DNA of 64,000 bases from BRH-c25 sp035627615 (GCA_035627615.1 DASPLL010000023.1:1-64000); one strand, 5' to 3'. Counted from the first letter of the stretch, positions 7,572 to 16,299 are shown. Notes: generated by a model not told the origin, from the letters alone. A program made the numbers and translations.

Positions 7572-9383
7572 CTATCTAAAATACATACCCTCCATAAACG
7601 CTTTTTCAAAATCAGGATGACTTGATATTTCTATATGTTTTGTCGTTCTTGCATAATGTTGTGCGGTTTCCCTTAATATGATACGGCTGCACAGGGCTTT
7701 CTTAGCTCCTTCCCCTGCTGCATTTCCCAAGGGGATGATTTTATCAGGATGTAATTCAGGAAATAACCCGATTCTTAGGGCACTTTCCTTATTTATAAAA
7801 TTACCGAAAGCACCTGCTAATAATAACCTGTCCACATTATCAACAGTTAACCCGCTGACATTTAAGAGGATATCTATACCTGCCCGGATTGCTCCCTTGG
7901 CAAGCTGAAGCTCACGTATATCCTTTTGTGTCAGAGTAATCCTGCTCAGGTTGTTTTCATGACTCCCGTTTACTATAAGGAACTCTTTTGTCTTCCCGCT
8001 TTTTACTATTCTTTCGGCCAGTTTCTTATTCCTCTGCCCCTCTGGCTCTGCGATTTTACCATCCTCCGATATCACACCGGCCTCAAGCAGTACACTCACA
8101 ATATCGATCAGTCCTGAACCGCAAATCCCTTTCGCAGGCTGATTTTCTATGGTGGAAATTTCTATATCATCTGCCACTGCTGCATGGTCAATTGCTCCTG
8201 GAAAGGCCTGCATACCATACTTGATTCTTGCACCTTCGAATGCAGGACCAGCAGCCGTTGAACAGGCATATCTGCCCTTGGGCGTTGATAAAACTATTTC
8301 TCCGTTGGTTCCCAGATCAACCAACAGGCTATTTTCACTGCAATTTATCAGCTCCGCGGCAATCATTGCCCCAACCGTATCCGCACCCACAAATCCTGCT
8401 ATACCGGGAAGGAAAACAATTCTTCCATTTTGATTCATGTTCTGTATACCTATATTTCGGCTGCTTTCTACTATCATATCCTGAGTCACCGCATTGAAAG
8501 GCAGCCTGGACAAGCTGGAACAATTGAAACCCCAGAACAGATGGGCCATAGTTGTATTCCCGACAAACACTCCCATATAGATATCTTGCTTATGTACTGC
8601 TGTTTTTTCACATACTTCCCTGATCAGTAGGTCAATGCCCTTAATGATTCTTGATCTCAGAATTTTCAATCCTCCCGGGTCTTCTATAGTGTATAGTATT
8701 CTGGATATAACGTCGGCGCCATAGCCTACCTGCGGATTCTGCATGGAGCTTACGCCGATCTGTTTTCCCTGCAGCATATCCATTAAATAGCATACTACCG
8801 TCGTTGTTCCTATATCCACAGCAATCCCATAAAGCCGGTTATTCCTTTTTCCAAAAGCCATATCGATTACTTTATTGTCATAAACTACGAAGCTCCCTTC
8901 TTCTGTGTAATCTATCTTATGAGATATCTCCCGAATTATATTCAAATCAAGCTCTAAATCGCCTATCGCCTCTCTTACCGTATCTATCACGGTTTCTCCC
9001 GACTCAAGCGTAGGCGCAGTAAGTTTCTCAGTCCTTCTATAGATCAAAGGGTCCGCCCCATAATACATTTCACTTCTCAGCTTTCCCTTTGCATCATTTA
9101 CCAGTTTATCTTCAACTAATTGTACTGCAATTTCTCCTTCTGCATAGGTTTTGCAGGCAAGTCTGATACCATTGCCTATTTCCTGTGAGGTTAACAACTT
9201 TCTTTCTTCATCAGTTAAAGAGTTAACCTTCCCCGACACCTTAACCTTACATTTGCCGCATGTCCCTTTTCCGCCGCAAGGCGCATATATTGCCATGTCC
9301 TCTTCATTGAAAACTTCTAGTATACTTTTATCTCCATTTATTAATACTTCTTTGTCCAATGCTTTCAATTTAAATTTGTACAC
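7572..9383 (-). CDS. RamA-like corrinoid protein reactivase (2Fe-2S ferredoxin plus ASKHA/DUF4445)
   Basis: 603 residues. The N-terminal plant-type ferredoxin domain has the cluster APCGGKGTCGKCKVKV (CX5CX2C) and a later LACKT Cys. The remainder is the DUF4445 ATPase module with AVDIGTTTVVCYL and LLVDLGTNGEI phosphate loops and LLAGAFGNFI. Such proteins use ATP and a low-potential electron to return inactive Co(II) corrinoid to Co(I) for methyl transfer. Start is GTG 9383 after AGGAGAG. First gene of a run that goes down to 1117 with gaps of 4-33 bp. A hairpin at 9424-9470 separates it from the nitrilase gene upstream. Confidence 0.92.
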   Translation of the reverse strand: MYKFKLKALDKEVLINGDKSILEVFNEEDMAIYAPCGGKGTCGKCKVKVSGKVNSLTDEERKLLTSQEIGNGIRLACKTYAEGEIAVQLVEDKLVNDAKGKLRSEMYYGADPLIYRRTEKLTAPTLESGETVIDTVREAIGDLELDLNIIREISHKIDYTEEGSFVVYDNKVIDMAFGKRNNRLYGIAVDIGTTTVVCYLMDMLQGKQIGVSSMQNPQVGYGADVISRILYTIEDPGGLKILRSRIIKGIDLLIREVCEKTAVHKQDIYMGVFVGNTTMAHLFWGFNCSSLSRLPFNAVTQDMIVESSRNIGIQNMNQNGRIVFLPGIAGFVGADTVGAMIAAELINCSENSLLVDLGTNGEIVLSTPKGRYACSTAAGPAFEGARIKYGMQAFPGAIDHAAVADDIEISTIENQPAKGICGSGLIDIVSVLLEAGVISEDGKIAEPEGQRNKKLAERIVKSGKTKEFLIVNGSHENNLSRITLTQKDIRELQLAKGAIRAGIDILLNVSGLTVDNVDRLLLAGAFGNFINKESALRIGLFPELHPDKIIPLGNAAGEGAKKALCSRIILRETAQHYARTTKHIEISSHPDFEKAFMEGMYFR

Positions 9384-9423
9384 TGCAATCTCTCCTATTC
9401 AAGTGCTGATTGAAGAAAATTGT

Positions 9424-9470
9424 CAGACTGTAAGATAAATTTACTTGTGATCGACTTATCCTACAGTCTG
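9424..9470 (-). terminator. Hairpin between nitrilase and RamA-like genes
   Basis: Arms CAGACTGTAAGATAA (9424-9438) and TTATCCTACAGTCTG (9456-9470) pair with one mismatch. On the minus strand it is followed by a short AATTTTC tract. It is probably a weak terminator or processing site for the nitrilase transcript. Nothing else recognisable is in the 148-bp gap. Confidence 0.5.
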
Positions 9471-9531
9471 CACAAATACCTCTATTGATTTCAGATAAGT
9501 ATATATTCAGGTCTTTGTCATCAAGGATGCT

Positions 9532-11364
9532 TTATTTGCCTAGAATAAGCGGTTTATAAAAAAACGTTCTCCTTGAATGTATAAGATATTCCTGATTAAA
9601 CCACCACTTGCTTTGTACAGTATTAAAATGCACCATCAATGCCTCTTCTTTGTCCTTGGATGCTGCAACCGGTTGATCCAATCCATATAGGGGATCCAAT
9701 GCATATAATGCGCTGTTTCCTATGTAACCGTTTTCTGTTCCTATAAAATTAGATACTATTGTATATGCTTGCGCGCTCATAGCTATGGAGTCCCATATGC
9801 ACCAGGTTCCCTCGGGGTACCGGTTGGCAGAAATGCTTCTGTTGATTTCAATTTTTCTGTCAAGGCTTCCATTCCATCGTGCAGGGATTGCAATTATATC
9901 AGCTCTTTTTACCGCCATTAACCCCGCTACCTCCGGGAATACTGCATCATACCCGAGCATGACCCCTATTTTCCCAATATTTGTTGAAAATACTTTAATT
10001 TCATCTCCAGCCTTTGCCCACTTTACATCATTGGAATTCAAATGAGTCTGGCGATAGCTGCCGGCGATGCCACCCTCTTGATCTATTAAGACAGCTGTAT
10101 TATAAAGATTTCCAGCCTCTTTTTCAATCATACCGAAAACAATATAGGCGGCATTTTCTTTGGCAATTTCCTTAAAAAAGTTAACGGTGACTCCTGTAAG
10201 CTCTTCCGCTGATTCCCCAATTGCCTTACTGTCACTTATAGGTCCCGTCACCGACATTTCAGGCAGTACAAACAGATCAATTTTCTTACCCTTTTCCTTC
10301 GCTTCTTTCCGGGCATCAGCCACTAATTTCTTGATTTTGTCCATATTCTCCTGCTTTTTGCCTATTACCGGCTCATATTGTAAGGAAACAGCCGTTACTT
10401 CCCTGTCTTCAACAGTCTTTGTGTAGTCCCACGGCGCCACATACAGCATCAGGTCCTTGTAGAGCTCCGGCCTTCTTTCCTTTAATCTTTCTTTTGAATC
10501 ATTCTTGTATAGTGCAGGATCAATATCGGCATACAATATGGTCGGTTCATTAATATCCTCATCTTTATTCAGAACGAATGCCGCCTCTGCCAACTTCTCG
10601 CCTTTTGGAGACCATACGGCACTGGCGCCGATCATGTGAAAGCCATTTTCCGTATTGGAACGATTTGCACTGACTATATATAAGCCGTTTTGCACAGCCC
10701 TTGCCTGAAGCGCGGATATTGCCTGAGCAGATGAATTTGTAGGGAATGTCAGTATGTCTGCTCCATTTACCGCTGCCAGCCTTGCAGTTTCAAAGTATGC
10801 AGAATCCATACAAATGTTAATGGCTATCTTCCCAAGCTTCGTATCATAAACAGGGACGCCTAAGTCCCCCCATGCCGCCCAATGCTCCTCAGTCTCCCAT
10901 TGGTGGGTTTTTCTATATTTTCCGATATAACCTTCCGGGCCGACCAAAGCAGCCGAATTGTAGAACAAGCCTGTCTCCTTATCAAGCTCAGGCATGCCTA
11001 TAACAATATAAACATCATTTTGTCGAGCCACTTCTTCAAATCTTCTAGTTGTAATGCCCGGTATTGTATCTACAAAAGGTTCTATTGCCTTCCTGTCCGG
11101 ATAATAATAGCCTGTTGTGGCCATTTCAGGGGTAACAATCAATTTAGCCCCTTCCTGTGCCGCTTCTGTTACAACTGCAACTAACGCATCAATATTTTTA
11201 TCGCGCTCATTTAGCTGGGGATTAAACTGGACAGCCGCTGCCTTAAAGGTGCCGGTCGTAGGAATTGCATCTGCCATGCAGATATTGCTGATACCGCTGT
11301 TTGTAATCAGAATACATAGTATTATTACAAATACTATAATGCTTTTCTTTTTATGTCCAAACAT
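9532..11364 (-). CDS. Exported tandem nitrilase/amidase-superfamily protein
   Basis: 610 residues: a signal peptide (basic start, hydrophobic 9-30), then two carbon-nitrogen hydrolase domains (about 40-310 and 322-600). Domain 1 keeps the catalytic triad: E80 (TPEMATTGYY), K152 (KYRKTH) and C185 (INICMDS). Domain 2 keeps E369 (LPEM) but has Q439 where Lys should be (SYRQTH) and G471 where Cys should be (MLGYD), so it looks inactive and perhaps structural. Nitrilase-superfamily enzymes cleave amides, carbamoyl or nitrile bonds; the substrate here is unknown, possibly an amide form of the betaine-like compound. Strong AGGAGG before ATG 11364. Lies just downstream of the symporter gene. Confidence 0.85.
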   Translation of the reverse strand: MFGHKKKSIIVFVIILCILITNSGISNICMADAIPTTGTFKAAAVQFNPQLNERDKNIDALVAVVTEAAQEGAKLIVTPEMATTGYYYPDRKAIEPFVDTIPGITTRRFEEVARQNDVYIVIGMPELDKETGLFYNSAALVGPEGYIGKYRKTHQWETEEHWAAWGDLGVPVYDTKLGKIAINICMDSAYFETARLAAVNGADILTFPTNSSAQAISALQARAVQNGLYIVSANRSNTENGFHMIGASAVWSPKGEKLAEAAFVLNKDEDINEPTILYADIDPALYKNDSKERLKERRPELYKDLMLYVAPWDYTKTVEDREVTAVSLQYEPVIGKKQENMDKIKKLVADARKEAKEKGKKIDLFVLPEMSVTGPISDSKAIGESAEELTGVTVNFFKEIAKENAAYIVFGMIEKEAGNLYNTAVLIDQEGGIAGSYRQTHLNSNDVKWAKAGDEIKVFSTNIGKIGVMLGYDAVFPEVAGLMAVKRADIIAIPARWNGSLDRKIEINRSISANRYPEGTWCIWDSIAMSAQAYTIVSNFIGTENGYIGNSALYALDPLYGLDQPVAASKDKEEALMVHFNTVQSKWWFNQEYLIHSRRTFFYKPLILGK

Positions 11365-11403
11365 AATAATCCTCCTATTTCTTTTAATGTTATTGTCAGT
11401 ATT

Positions 11404-11437
11404 CAGATAGCCTAGAGAGTATTCCCTAGGCTATCTG
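11404..11437 (-). terminator. Perfect hairpin after the symporter gene
   Basis: Arms CAGATAGCCTAG (11404-11415) and CTAGGCTATCTG (11426-11437) are perfectly complementary around a 10-nt loop. It sits 26 bp past the symporter stop. There is no T-tract, so it may only partly end transcription or stabilise the mRNA between symporter and nitrilase genes. Confidence 0.5.
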
Positions 11438-11462
11438 TTCATCTTAATAACTTGAGTTTCTT

Positions 11463-12965
11463 CTATTTAGTCACTGCTGCATATTTATCAGTCACTTCAA
11501 CATATTTATCTTTGTTATACTGCTCAATGATCTCTGCTTCTCCTTCTCTCAGATCGCTCATTTTACTACGGTTAATTCCATACTTCATAGCTGTAGCCAG
11601 CCATAAAGCGATAGCAATGGCGAGAAGTACTACCCCGGTTATCATTGCAGCACCAAAGCCCTTTAATACATAAAGCGGTGTCATGGATACAATGAACAAT
11701 TCCACAACTGAGATAAGCACATAGGCTGTCCCGTAATCCTCCAGAGTCTTACTTCTGAATTCAGGGTCAACGATTCTCAGCAATGTAACACCCATGGCAA
11801 CAACACCGGTTGCCCATCCATAAATAAATATGGATCTTTCAAACCAGAAGTTGTGGAACAGCTTTCTTCCGATAAAAAATACATTAAACAGACAGAAGGC
11901 CAAACCAAGCAGACACATAATTACGATAGGTACGGCATATTGAATTACAACCGATATCTGGATGGAGGCTACCCCAAAGGCTACAAGGTAATCCGTTACA
12001 GAGCTTCCAATTCTCGTGATGATACGTTTATCAACATATTGTCCCATCCCGAGCTTATTGATCACAAACTGTAACAAAACTCCCGCCAGCATAGCGACGG
12101 ACATCATCGGCAAACTAACCTGCGGAATAAGCACCTTGGCATAGTTTGTTGCATAATATCCTCCGGCTGCTGCTATCAATACCAGCAGAATGTGCCATGA
12201 CAGCGGATCTATAGCCATTGGATTGACAGTCTGATTTCCCATAGGTGTTTGTTCTTCCAATGGAACCAGTCCGGTTTGCATGCTCTTTGGCAGTTCAGCC
12301 ATAGTCTTGATAAATCTAGTCGCTTTTTTCCTTGTGGCATAATTAATCAGTACCAATCCGCCCAGTATTCCACATATTAGACCGATTGTCGCAAAGGTCT
12401 GTCCAATGGTGAGAGCTTCTTCCCAGCCTCCTGCATCCTTCAAGGTCCCACCTATGGCTGCAGCGTAGCCATGGCCTCCTACGAAGCCTGCAGGCAACAG
12501 GATGGAAAATGCATGGTGTACCTCCGGAAACATTTGATATAGTATGAAACCGCCGACTAGAATGGCAAATCCAAATTGGCCGAATTCTGTTGCCATATTC
12601 AATGTAAAAGTATCCCCTACCTCATTTACAATCTTCTTAATGGATTGTTTTTCGCTGTTTCCAATGAATAAACCGGCGAACAGCACAACTACCAACATAT
12701 AAGCATAACTGCTCATTTTGCTGCTGAAAGGTATAATGCCTAAAAACTGGTTACTTAGAAACAATCCCATAAAACCTGCAATAAGAGAAGAAGGTAAATA
12801 TAGGTTCTGAACCAATTTTATTTTTGCTCTCATGAATTGCGCAATAAAAAGCAGCAGTGACATTAATGCAAAATCCATTAACATTTCATAAGGCCCAAAG
12901 GGCGGTGGATCGGCTAACACAGATACTCTATTTAATAATCCTAAACATCCGAATACGTTACCCAT
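11463..12965 (-). CDS. GltS-like sodium:solute symporter
   Basis: 500 residues, strongly hydrophobic, with about 10-12 membrane helices. Resembles the ESS (sodium/glutamate symporter GltS) family: the glycine-rich GGHGYAAAIGGTLKDAGG in the first half fits its substrate loop, and LPSSLIAGFMGLF near the start is typical. Substrate is likely an amino-acid-like or carboxylated compound; in this locus an uptake role for the methylated substrate is a reasonable inference. ATG 12965 follows GGAAGGTGG at 8 nt. Preceded by a sigma-54 promoter at 13172-13187 and a roughly 195-nt leader. Confidence 0.82.
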   Translation of the reverse strand: MGNVFGCLGLLNRVSVLADPPPFGPYEMLMDFALMSLLLFIAQFMRAKIKLVQNLYLPSSLIAGFMGLFLSNQFLGIIPFSSKMSSYAYMLVVVLFAGLFIGNSEKQSIKKIVNEVGDTFTLNMATEFGQFGFAILVGGFILYQMFPEVHHAFSILLPAGFVGGHGYAAAIGGTLKDAGGWEEALTIGQTFATIGLICGILGGLVLINYATRKKATRFIKTMAELPKSMQTGLVPLEEQTPMGNQTVNPMAIDPLSWHILLVLIAAAGGYYATNYAKVLIPQVSLPMMSVAMLAGVLLQFVINKLGMGQYVDKRIITRIGSSVTDYLVAFGVASIQISVVIQYAVPIVIMCLLGLAFCLFNVFFIGRKLFHNFWFERSIFIYGWATGVVAMGVTLLRIVDPEFRSKTLEDYGTAYVLISVVELFIVSMTPLYVLKGFGAAMITGVVLLAIAIALWLATAMKYGINRSKMSDLREGEAEIIEQYNKDKYVEVTDKYAAVTK

Positions 12966-13063
12966 ACTGTACCACCTTCCAATCGTTATTTTTGTATTGC
13001 ATACAAATACAATTTGCTTTATACTTTTTTTGTATATGATATTTCATATACACATACACATTT

Positions 13064-13096
13064 GTAGAATGATGACTATAGGGGTCTTCATTCTAC
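13064..13096 (-). other. Leader hairpin upstream of the symporter gene
   Basis: GTAGAATGA-t-GAC (13064-13076) pairs with GTC-t-TCATTCTAC (13084-13096) across a short loop, interrupted by one mismatch. It lies in the 5' leader between the sigma-54 promoter and the symporter ATG, directly after the tiny ORF at 13102-13134. A further palindrome, GTATATG...CATATAC, is at 13032-13051. Could be a regulatory or stabilising leader structure; no T-tract. Confidence 0.45.
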
Positions 13097-13101
13097 TTTT
13101 T

Positions 13102-13134
13102 TCAAGTGAAACCATTGTTTAAGCAGCCCTTCAT
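13102..13134 (-). CDS. Possible 10-codon leader peptide
   Basis: ATG at 13134 has a very strong AGGAGGGG ribosome site five bases upstream and encodes MKGCLNNGFT before TGA. It lies about 25 nt after the predicted sigma-54 start site and just before a hairpin. No family match is expected at this length. Translation could regulate the leader, or the site could be fortuitous. Confidence 0.3.
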   Translation of the reverse strand: MKGCLNNGFT

Positions 13135-13171
13135 CTTATCCCCTCCTAAATCGTTCTTCATTTTTACCTTT

Positions 13172-13187
13172 GCAATTTATGTGCCAA
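13172..13187 (-). promoter_or_regulatory. Sigma-54 promoter for the symporter/nitrilase genes
   Basis: Minus strand reads TTGGCAC-ATAAA-TTGC, a perfect -24/-12 element (TGGCAC, N5, TTGC). The expected start is near 13160. A TCAAAGTGAGATGAA box lies about 110 bp upstream at 13295-13311. Confidence 0.88.
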
Positions 13188-13294
13188 AATCAAAGGCTCC
13201 GATCCAGGATATAAATAGGCTCTCAATTTCTGGCAATATATACTATTTGGAAGATTTTGATTATTTTTGCGCTGAAAGCAGTGTATGAGCTGCA

Positions 13295-13311
13295 TTTCAA
13301 AGTGAGATGAA
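13295..13311 (+). promoter_or_regulatory. Putative activator-binding box (UAS) 1
   Basis: TTTCAAAGTGAGATGAA on the plus strand. It matches the boxes at 17302-17330 and 21604-21630 (TCAAAATGAGAT core) at 14 of 15 positions against the best copy. All three lie upstream of sigma-54 promoters, so it is a likely enhancer for the activator encoded at 17322-19097. Confidence 0.6.
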
Positions 13312-13367
13312 CTTATTGGCAAAATTAGATATATATTCTGAAATTTTCGCAAATTACTCGTTATTTA

Positions 13368-13407
13368 GCATGTCAGATTGAGATATAAATATCTCAATCT
13401 GACATGC
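13368..13407 (-). terminator. 19-bp perfect hairpin after the UroD-thioredoxin gene
   Basis: GCATGTCAGATTGAGATAT is followed, after AA, by its exact complement. It begins 10 bp past the end of the thioredoxin part. The flanking tract is AT-rich but not a T-run, so it may be a terminator or an mRNA 3'-end stabiliser. A related core, TCAGATTGA, is in the hairpin at 21689-21739. Confidence 0.6.
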
Positions 13408-13417
13408 CCGTGTTGTA

Positions 13418-14767
13418 TTATAGTCTTTTTTCTATCTCTTCTGCTAGCTCTTTTTCCGTCGGAATTATGTTATCAAACACCACTTCATTGTTTAACAGCA
13501 TAGCCGGCAGATTTTTTACTCCAAGCTTAGCCATTCTTCTGATTCCAGCCCTTGTTTTCACAAGAGATTCCCTCCATGTAAGCTTGCCTTCATATTTGGG
13601 CAGCACCTTTTTGACAGTTTCACACATATATTGACATGGCGGACAGCCTTCAGAGTCTAATGTCACAATCTCTATGAATACTTCACCCGGCTTAATCTCC
13701 ACATCTTCAAATTCCATATCTTCCGCTTCCGACACATGCCTTTCGGATTGCAGCATCTCTATAGATGCAAAATCACCATTAATAAAATTAGCAACTGCTA
13801 ATATATTCTCCACCGGAGTTTCAAAGGGCATATCTCACCCAGGGGACAGTATGAAGCCCAAGCCTTCTCCAATGGCAAGTGTTTTCTTGGCTTCCTCGAC
13901 ATTTTCAAGGGGAGAACCAAAAAGCATGACTGTTGTCAGAGGTAAGTTGCCCCCAAAGGATACTCTGTACTTTGTCGCTACTTCCTTTGCATAAGCCATA
14001 TCTACATTTTCATCAAAGGCAATACCGTTTGTATTGGTCTGGCACATAAGCTCAAGATTTTTAGTTGCATCTCCGCAGCAGAAGGTTGTCACTTTTATGC
14101 CTAGAGAATGAATATAATCATTTAATTCTGTTAAATATGGTGAGACAAACTTCTTGAAATGCCTGGGAGAAATCTGTGATACCATAGGGTCAACCACTGC
14201 AACAATCGGCACACCCGTTTCTGCATACATTTCGGACAGGTCTTTGGCTACCTCAGTGCAAAAGCTCATCAATTCATGAGCTTTTTCAGGCTCTTCAATG
14301 ATTTCGGTAAATATTTCCGTTCCCCTCAGATGCAGGGCTAAGGTAAAAGGACCACATATCAGTGAATACAGAGCTACCTTATCACCTATAGCAGTAACAA
14401 GCTTCCTGGCTGCTTCCAGTACGATCGGGTATCTGCCGTCATTCTTTGTAGGCTTCTTTAATTCGGACAGGGACTTTTCCTCTAAAACATGGGTTGCCAC
14501 AGCAGGTGGATTGTTCTTTGACCACTGGAGCTTACAGCCTAGAGCTTCAGCTTCAATTTGAATATCAAAGCATACCGGAAGTCCGTCAGGCTTATACAAC
14601 TCATAGGCTTTAGTTATGCCGTCGACTATCTTATCTGCATCTTTTAAATAGGCTTCTGCATCCACACCAATCAGATTGGCAGTCTGCACACCTGAATACG
14701 GTACCCAAGGAGCCCGGTCCGTGGGTTCAAAGCTAAGGGCTTTCAAAACCCTTTCTTTTCCATTCAT
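13418..14767 (-). CDS. Candidate selenoprotein: UroD/MtaA-type corrinoid methyltransferase fused to a thioredoxin-like domain (in-frame UGA)
   Basis: Residues 1-310 are a UroD/MtaA/MtbA-family protein (MNGKERVLKAL..EPTDRAPW; GFILSPG at the end). Codon 311 is TGA (13835-13837). The frame stays open after it: DMPFETPVENILA completes the family motif (A/S)PGC..P..TP.EN, then a thioredoxin-like domain with GCPPCQYM (Cys 375, 378) and LPAML runs to residue 449. TGA thus replaces the conserved C-terminal zinc-ligand Cys. It lies 80 residues after C231 of FCCG, which stands where the family's HxCG is. A CTCC-GGT-GGAG hairpin starts 16 nt after TGA. Alternative: a true stop, with a second coupled ORF starting at ATG 13831; its ribosome site is poor. 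ATG 14767 has AAGGAGG. Probable role: moving the methyl group from the corrinoid protein to an acceptor. Confidence 0.72.
13808..13834 (-). promoter_or_regulatory. Candidate SECIS-like hairpin after the UGA
   Basis: After TGA, 16 nt (GATATGCCCTTTGAAA) lead to a stem CTCC/GGAG (13815-13818 with 13808-13811) closed by a GGT loop at 13812-13814. A GGU-containing apical loop about 20 nt after UGA is what bacterial selenocysteine insertion elements usually show. The stem is short, 4 bp, so this is suggestive only. Confidence 0.45.
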
Positions 14768-14808
14768 TATCTTATGCCTCCTTACAGACTATATTTCAAC
14801 TTTCAGTT

Positions 14809-16287
14809 TTACTCGATCCATTCCTGCACCATACCAGGAATGGTTCTCAGAATCTCTTTTTCTATTTCTCTATCTACAAACATTGGCTTATGGCTTGTAA
14901 GGATTTCCTTTGCTATTCTTCTCGCCCTCTCCCTTGCATCGACGGATCCTTCAAGATCCCACCTCGCTCTTGTACTTCTATCAGATACCATGTTGTAGAA
15001 AAACTCCGTCTTCATATTCATAACTGTATGATCATGGGACAGATAATTTCCTGCAGGGCCTACATCATGGATGACGTCTACTGCCAGGGTTTCATCATTT
15101 ACTTCTATTCCCTTTACAGCACGCATACACATACCCAGAATATCATTATCTACTACATATTGTTCATAGGAAATGGCCATCCCGGATTCAATCAGGCCTG
15201 CCGCATCGTGAATATAGTTGGAGCCTGCCAGTGCGCACATTATGGTGCTTGCCATACTCTCATAACCTGACTGGATATCCGGGATTTTCGATTCATTCAC
15301 ACCTGCTGTAGTATAATTCGGAAGCTTGTAGAATCTTGATAACTGTGCGCAAGCTGCATTCATCATACCCATTTCAACAGAACCAAAGCAGAAGGCACCT
15401 GTCCTGAGATCGGTCGTAGTAGGTACACAGCTGTATAAAACAGGATGTCCCGGGTCCATGATCTGAGTAAGCAGTACTCCTGTTAATGCCTCTACATTCA
15501 TCTGCACCAGAGTTCCCGCAAGAGTCGCCGGCGAAGTAGAACCAGCCATCGGTGCTGTCGGTGTAGCCATCGGCAGTCCCGTTTCAATGGCTGTGATCAT
15601 TAAATCTGTATAATCCCTATCAAGGACTAGAGGGCTCATGATACATGTGATAAAGGAAACGAACGGCTTTTTCAGTAATGCTTCCCTGCTTCCCGCAATC
15701 ATCGAAGCATATTTGGCGACATTCTGAATCCCTTCCTTTGTATAGACTCCACCCATTACATGCTTTGTAGTATTTCTTATACCGGCGTAGAAACGGTTTA
15801 CGTCCACATTCTTCTTTTCCAGTTCGTTCGGAAAGCAAGATAATACAAAGTAGTGGATATTGTCCAGTGCGTCAACCAATCTTGCTGCCATCTGAACATC
15901 CTTCAATGTAGAAGCCCTTCTTTCACCTGTATCGATATCCAATGCATTTGTTGCCGTACCGCCTGATCCGATATATACCTTATAACCATCCAGCTCCAGA
16001 TTATGCCTGTCTTCTCTTCCATATAGTGTGATAGCTGAAGGAGCAGTTTTTATCTTGTCAAGGATCCAGCTTTCAGATGCTCTCACTATTTTGGTATTGA
16101 AGTCAACGTCTGCTCCCGCACTATTAAAAGCTTTTAGTGCTCTTTCATCATTAACCTGTATTCCTGTTTGTTCAAAAACCTTCATCGTTGCCTTATGTAT
16201 TTTCTCGATTCCCTCTTGAGTAAGCGGTTTATAGGCTCCTCCCACAAGTCCTCCCGGAAAGGAACTTCTATTTCTGCTTGATCTCAT
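14809..16287 (-). CDS. MttB-family (trimethylamine/quaternary amine) methyltransferase 1, non-pyrrolysine
   Basis: 492 residues, cytoplasmic. Family blocks include GLVGGAYKPLTQEGIEKIH at the start, GSGGTATNALDIDTGERR, NTTKHVMGG.YT and LSHDHTVMNM. MttB-type enzymes move a methyl from a methylated amine to the Co(I) of a partner corrinoid protein. Pyrrolysine-type MttB has an in-frame amber codon; none occurs here, so this is in the MtgB-like group that acts on glycine betaine, proline betaine, carnitine and similar compounds. The partner corrinoid gene lies 12 bp upstream and the UroD-thioredoxin gene 41 bp downstream; all run from the sigma-54 promoter at 17064. RBS AGGAGG before ATG 16287. 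Confidence 0.93.
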   Translation of the reverse strand: MRSSRNRSSFPGGLVGGAYKPLTQEGIEKIHKATMKVFEQTGIQVNDERALKAFNSAGADVDFNTKIVRASESWILDKIKTAPSAITLYGREDRHNLELDGYKVYIGSGGTATNALDIDTGERRASTLKDVQMAARLVDALDNIHYFVLSCFPNELEKKNVDVNRFYAGIRNTTKHVMGGVYTKEGIQNVAKYASMIAGSREALLKKPFVSFITCIMSPLVLDRDYTDLMITAIETGLPMATPTAPMAGSTSPATLAGTLVQMNVEALTGVLLTQIMDPGHPVLYSCVPTTTDLRTGAFCFGSVEMGMMNAACAQLSRFYKLPNYTTAGVNESKIPDIQSGYESMASTIMCALAGSNYIHDAAGLIESGMAISYEQYVVDNDILGMCMRAVKGIEVNDETLAVDVIHDVGPAGNYLSHDHTVMNMKTEFFYNMVSDRSTRARWDLEGSVDARERARRIAKEILTSHKPMFVDREIEKEILRTIPGMVQEWIE

Positions 16288-16299
16288 TCAATACACCTC

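Noticed and set aside
13418..13831. Thioredoxin-like protein as a separate gene starting at ATG 13831
   Set aside because: Its first ~20 residues complete the UroD-family C-terminus rather than start a thioredoxin, and the ribosome site is poor. Kept only as the alternative to UGA read-through.
14809..16287. Pyrrolysine-type trimethylamine methyltransferase
   Set aside because: No in-frame TAG within either MttB gene.
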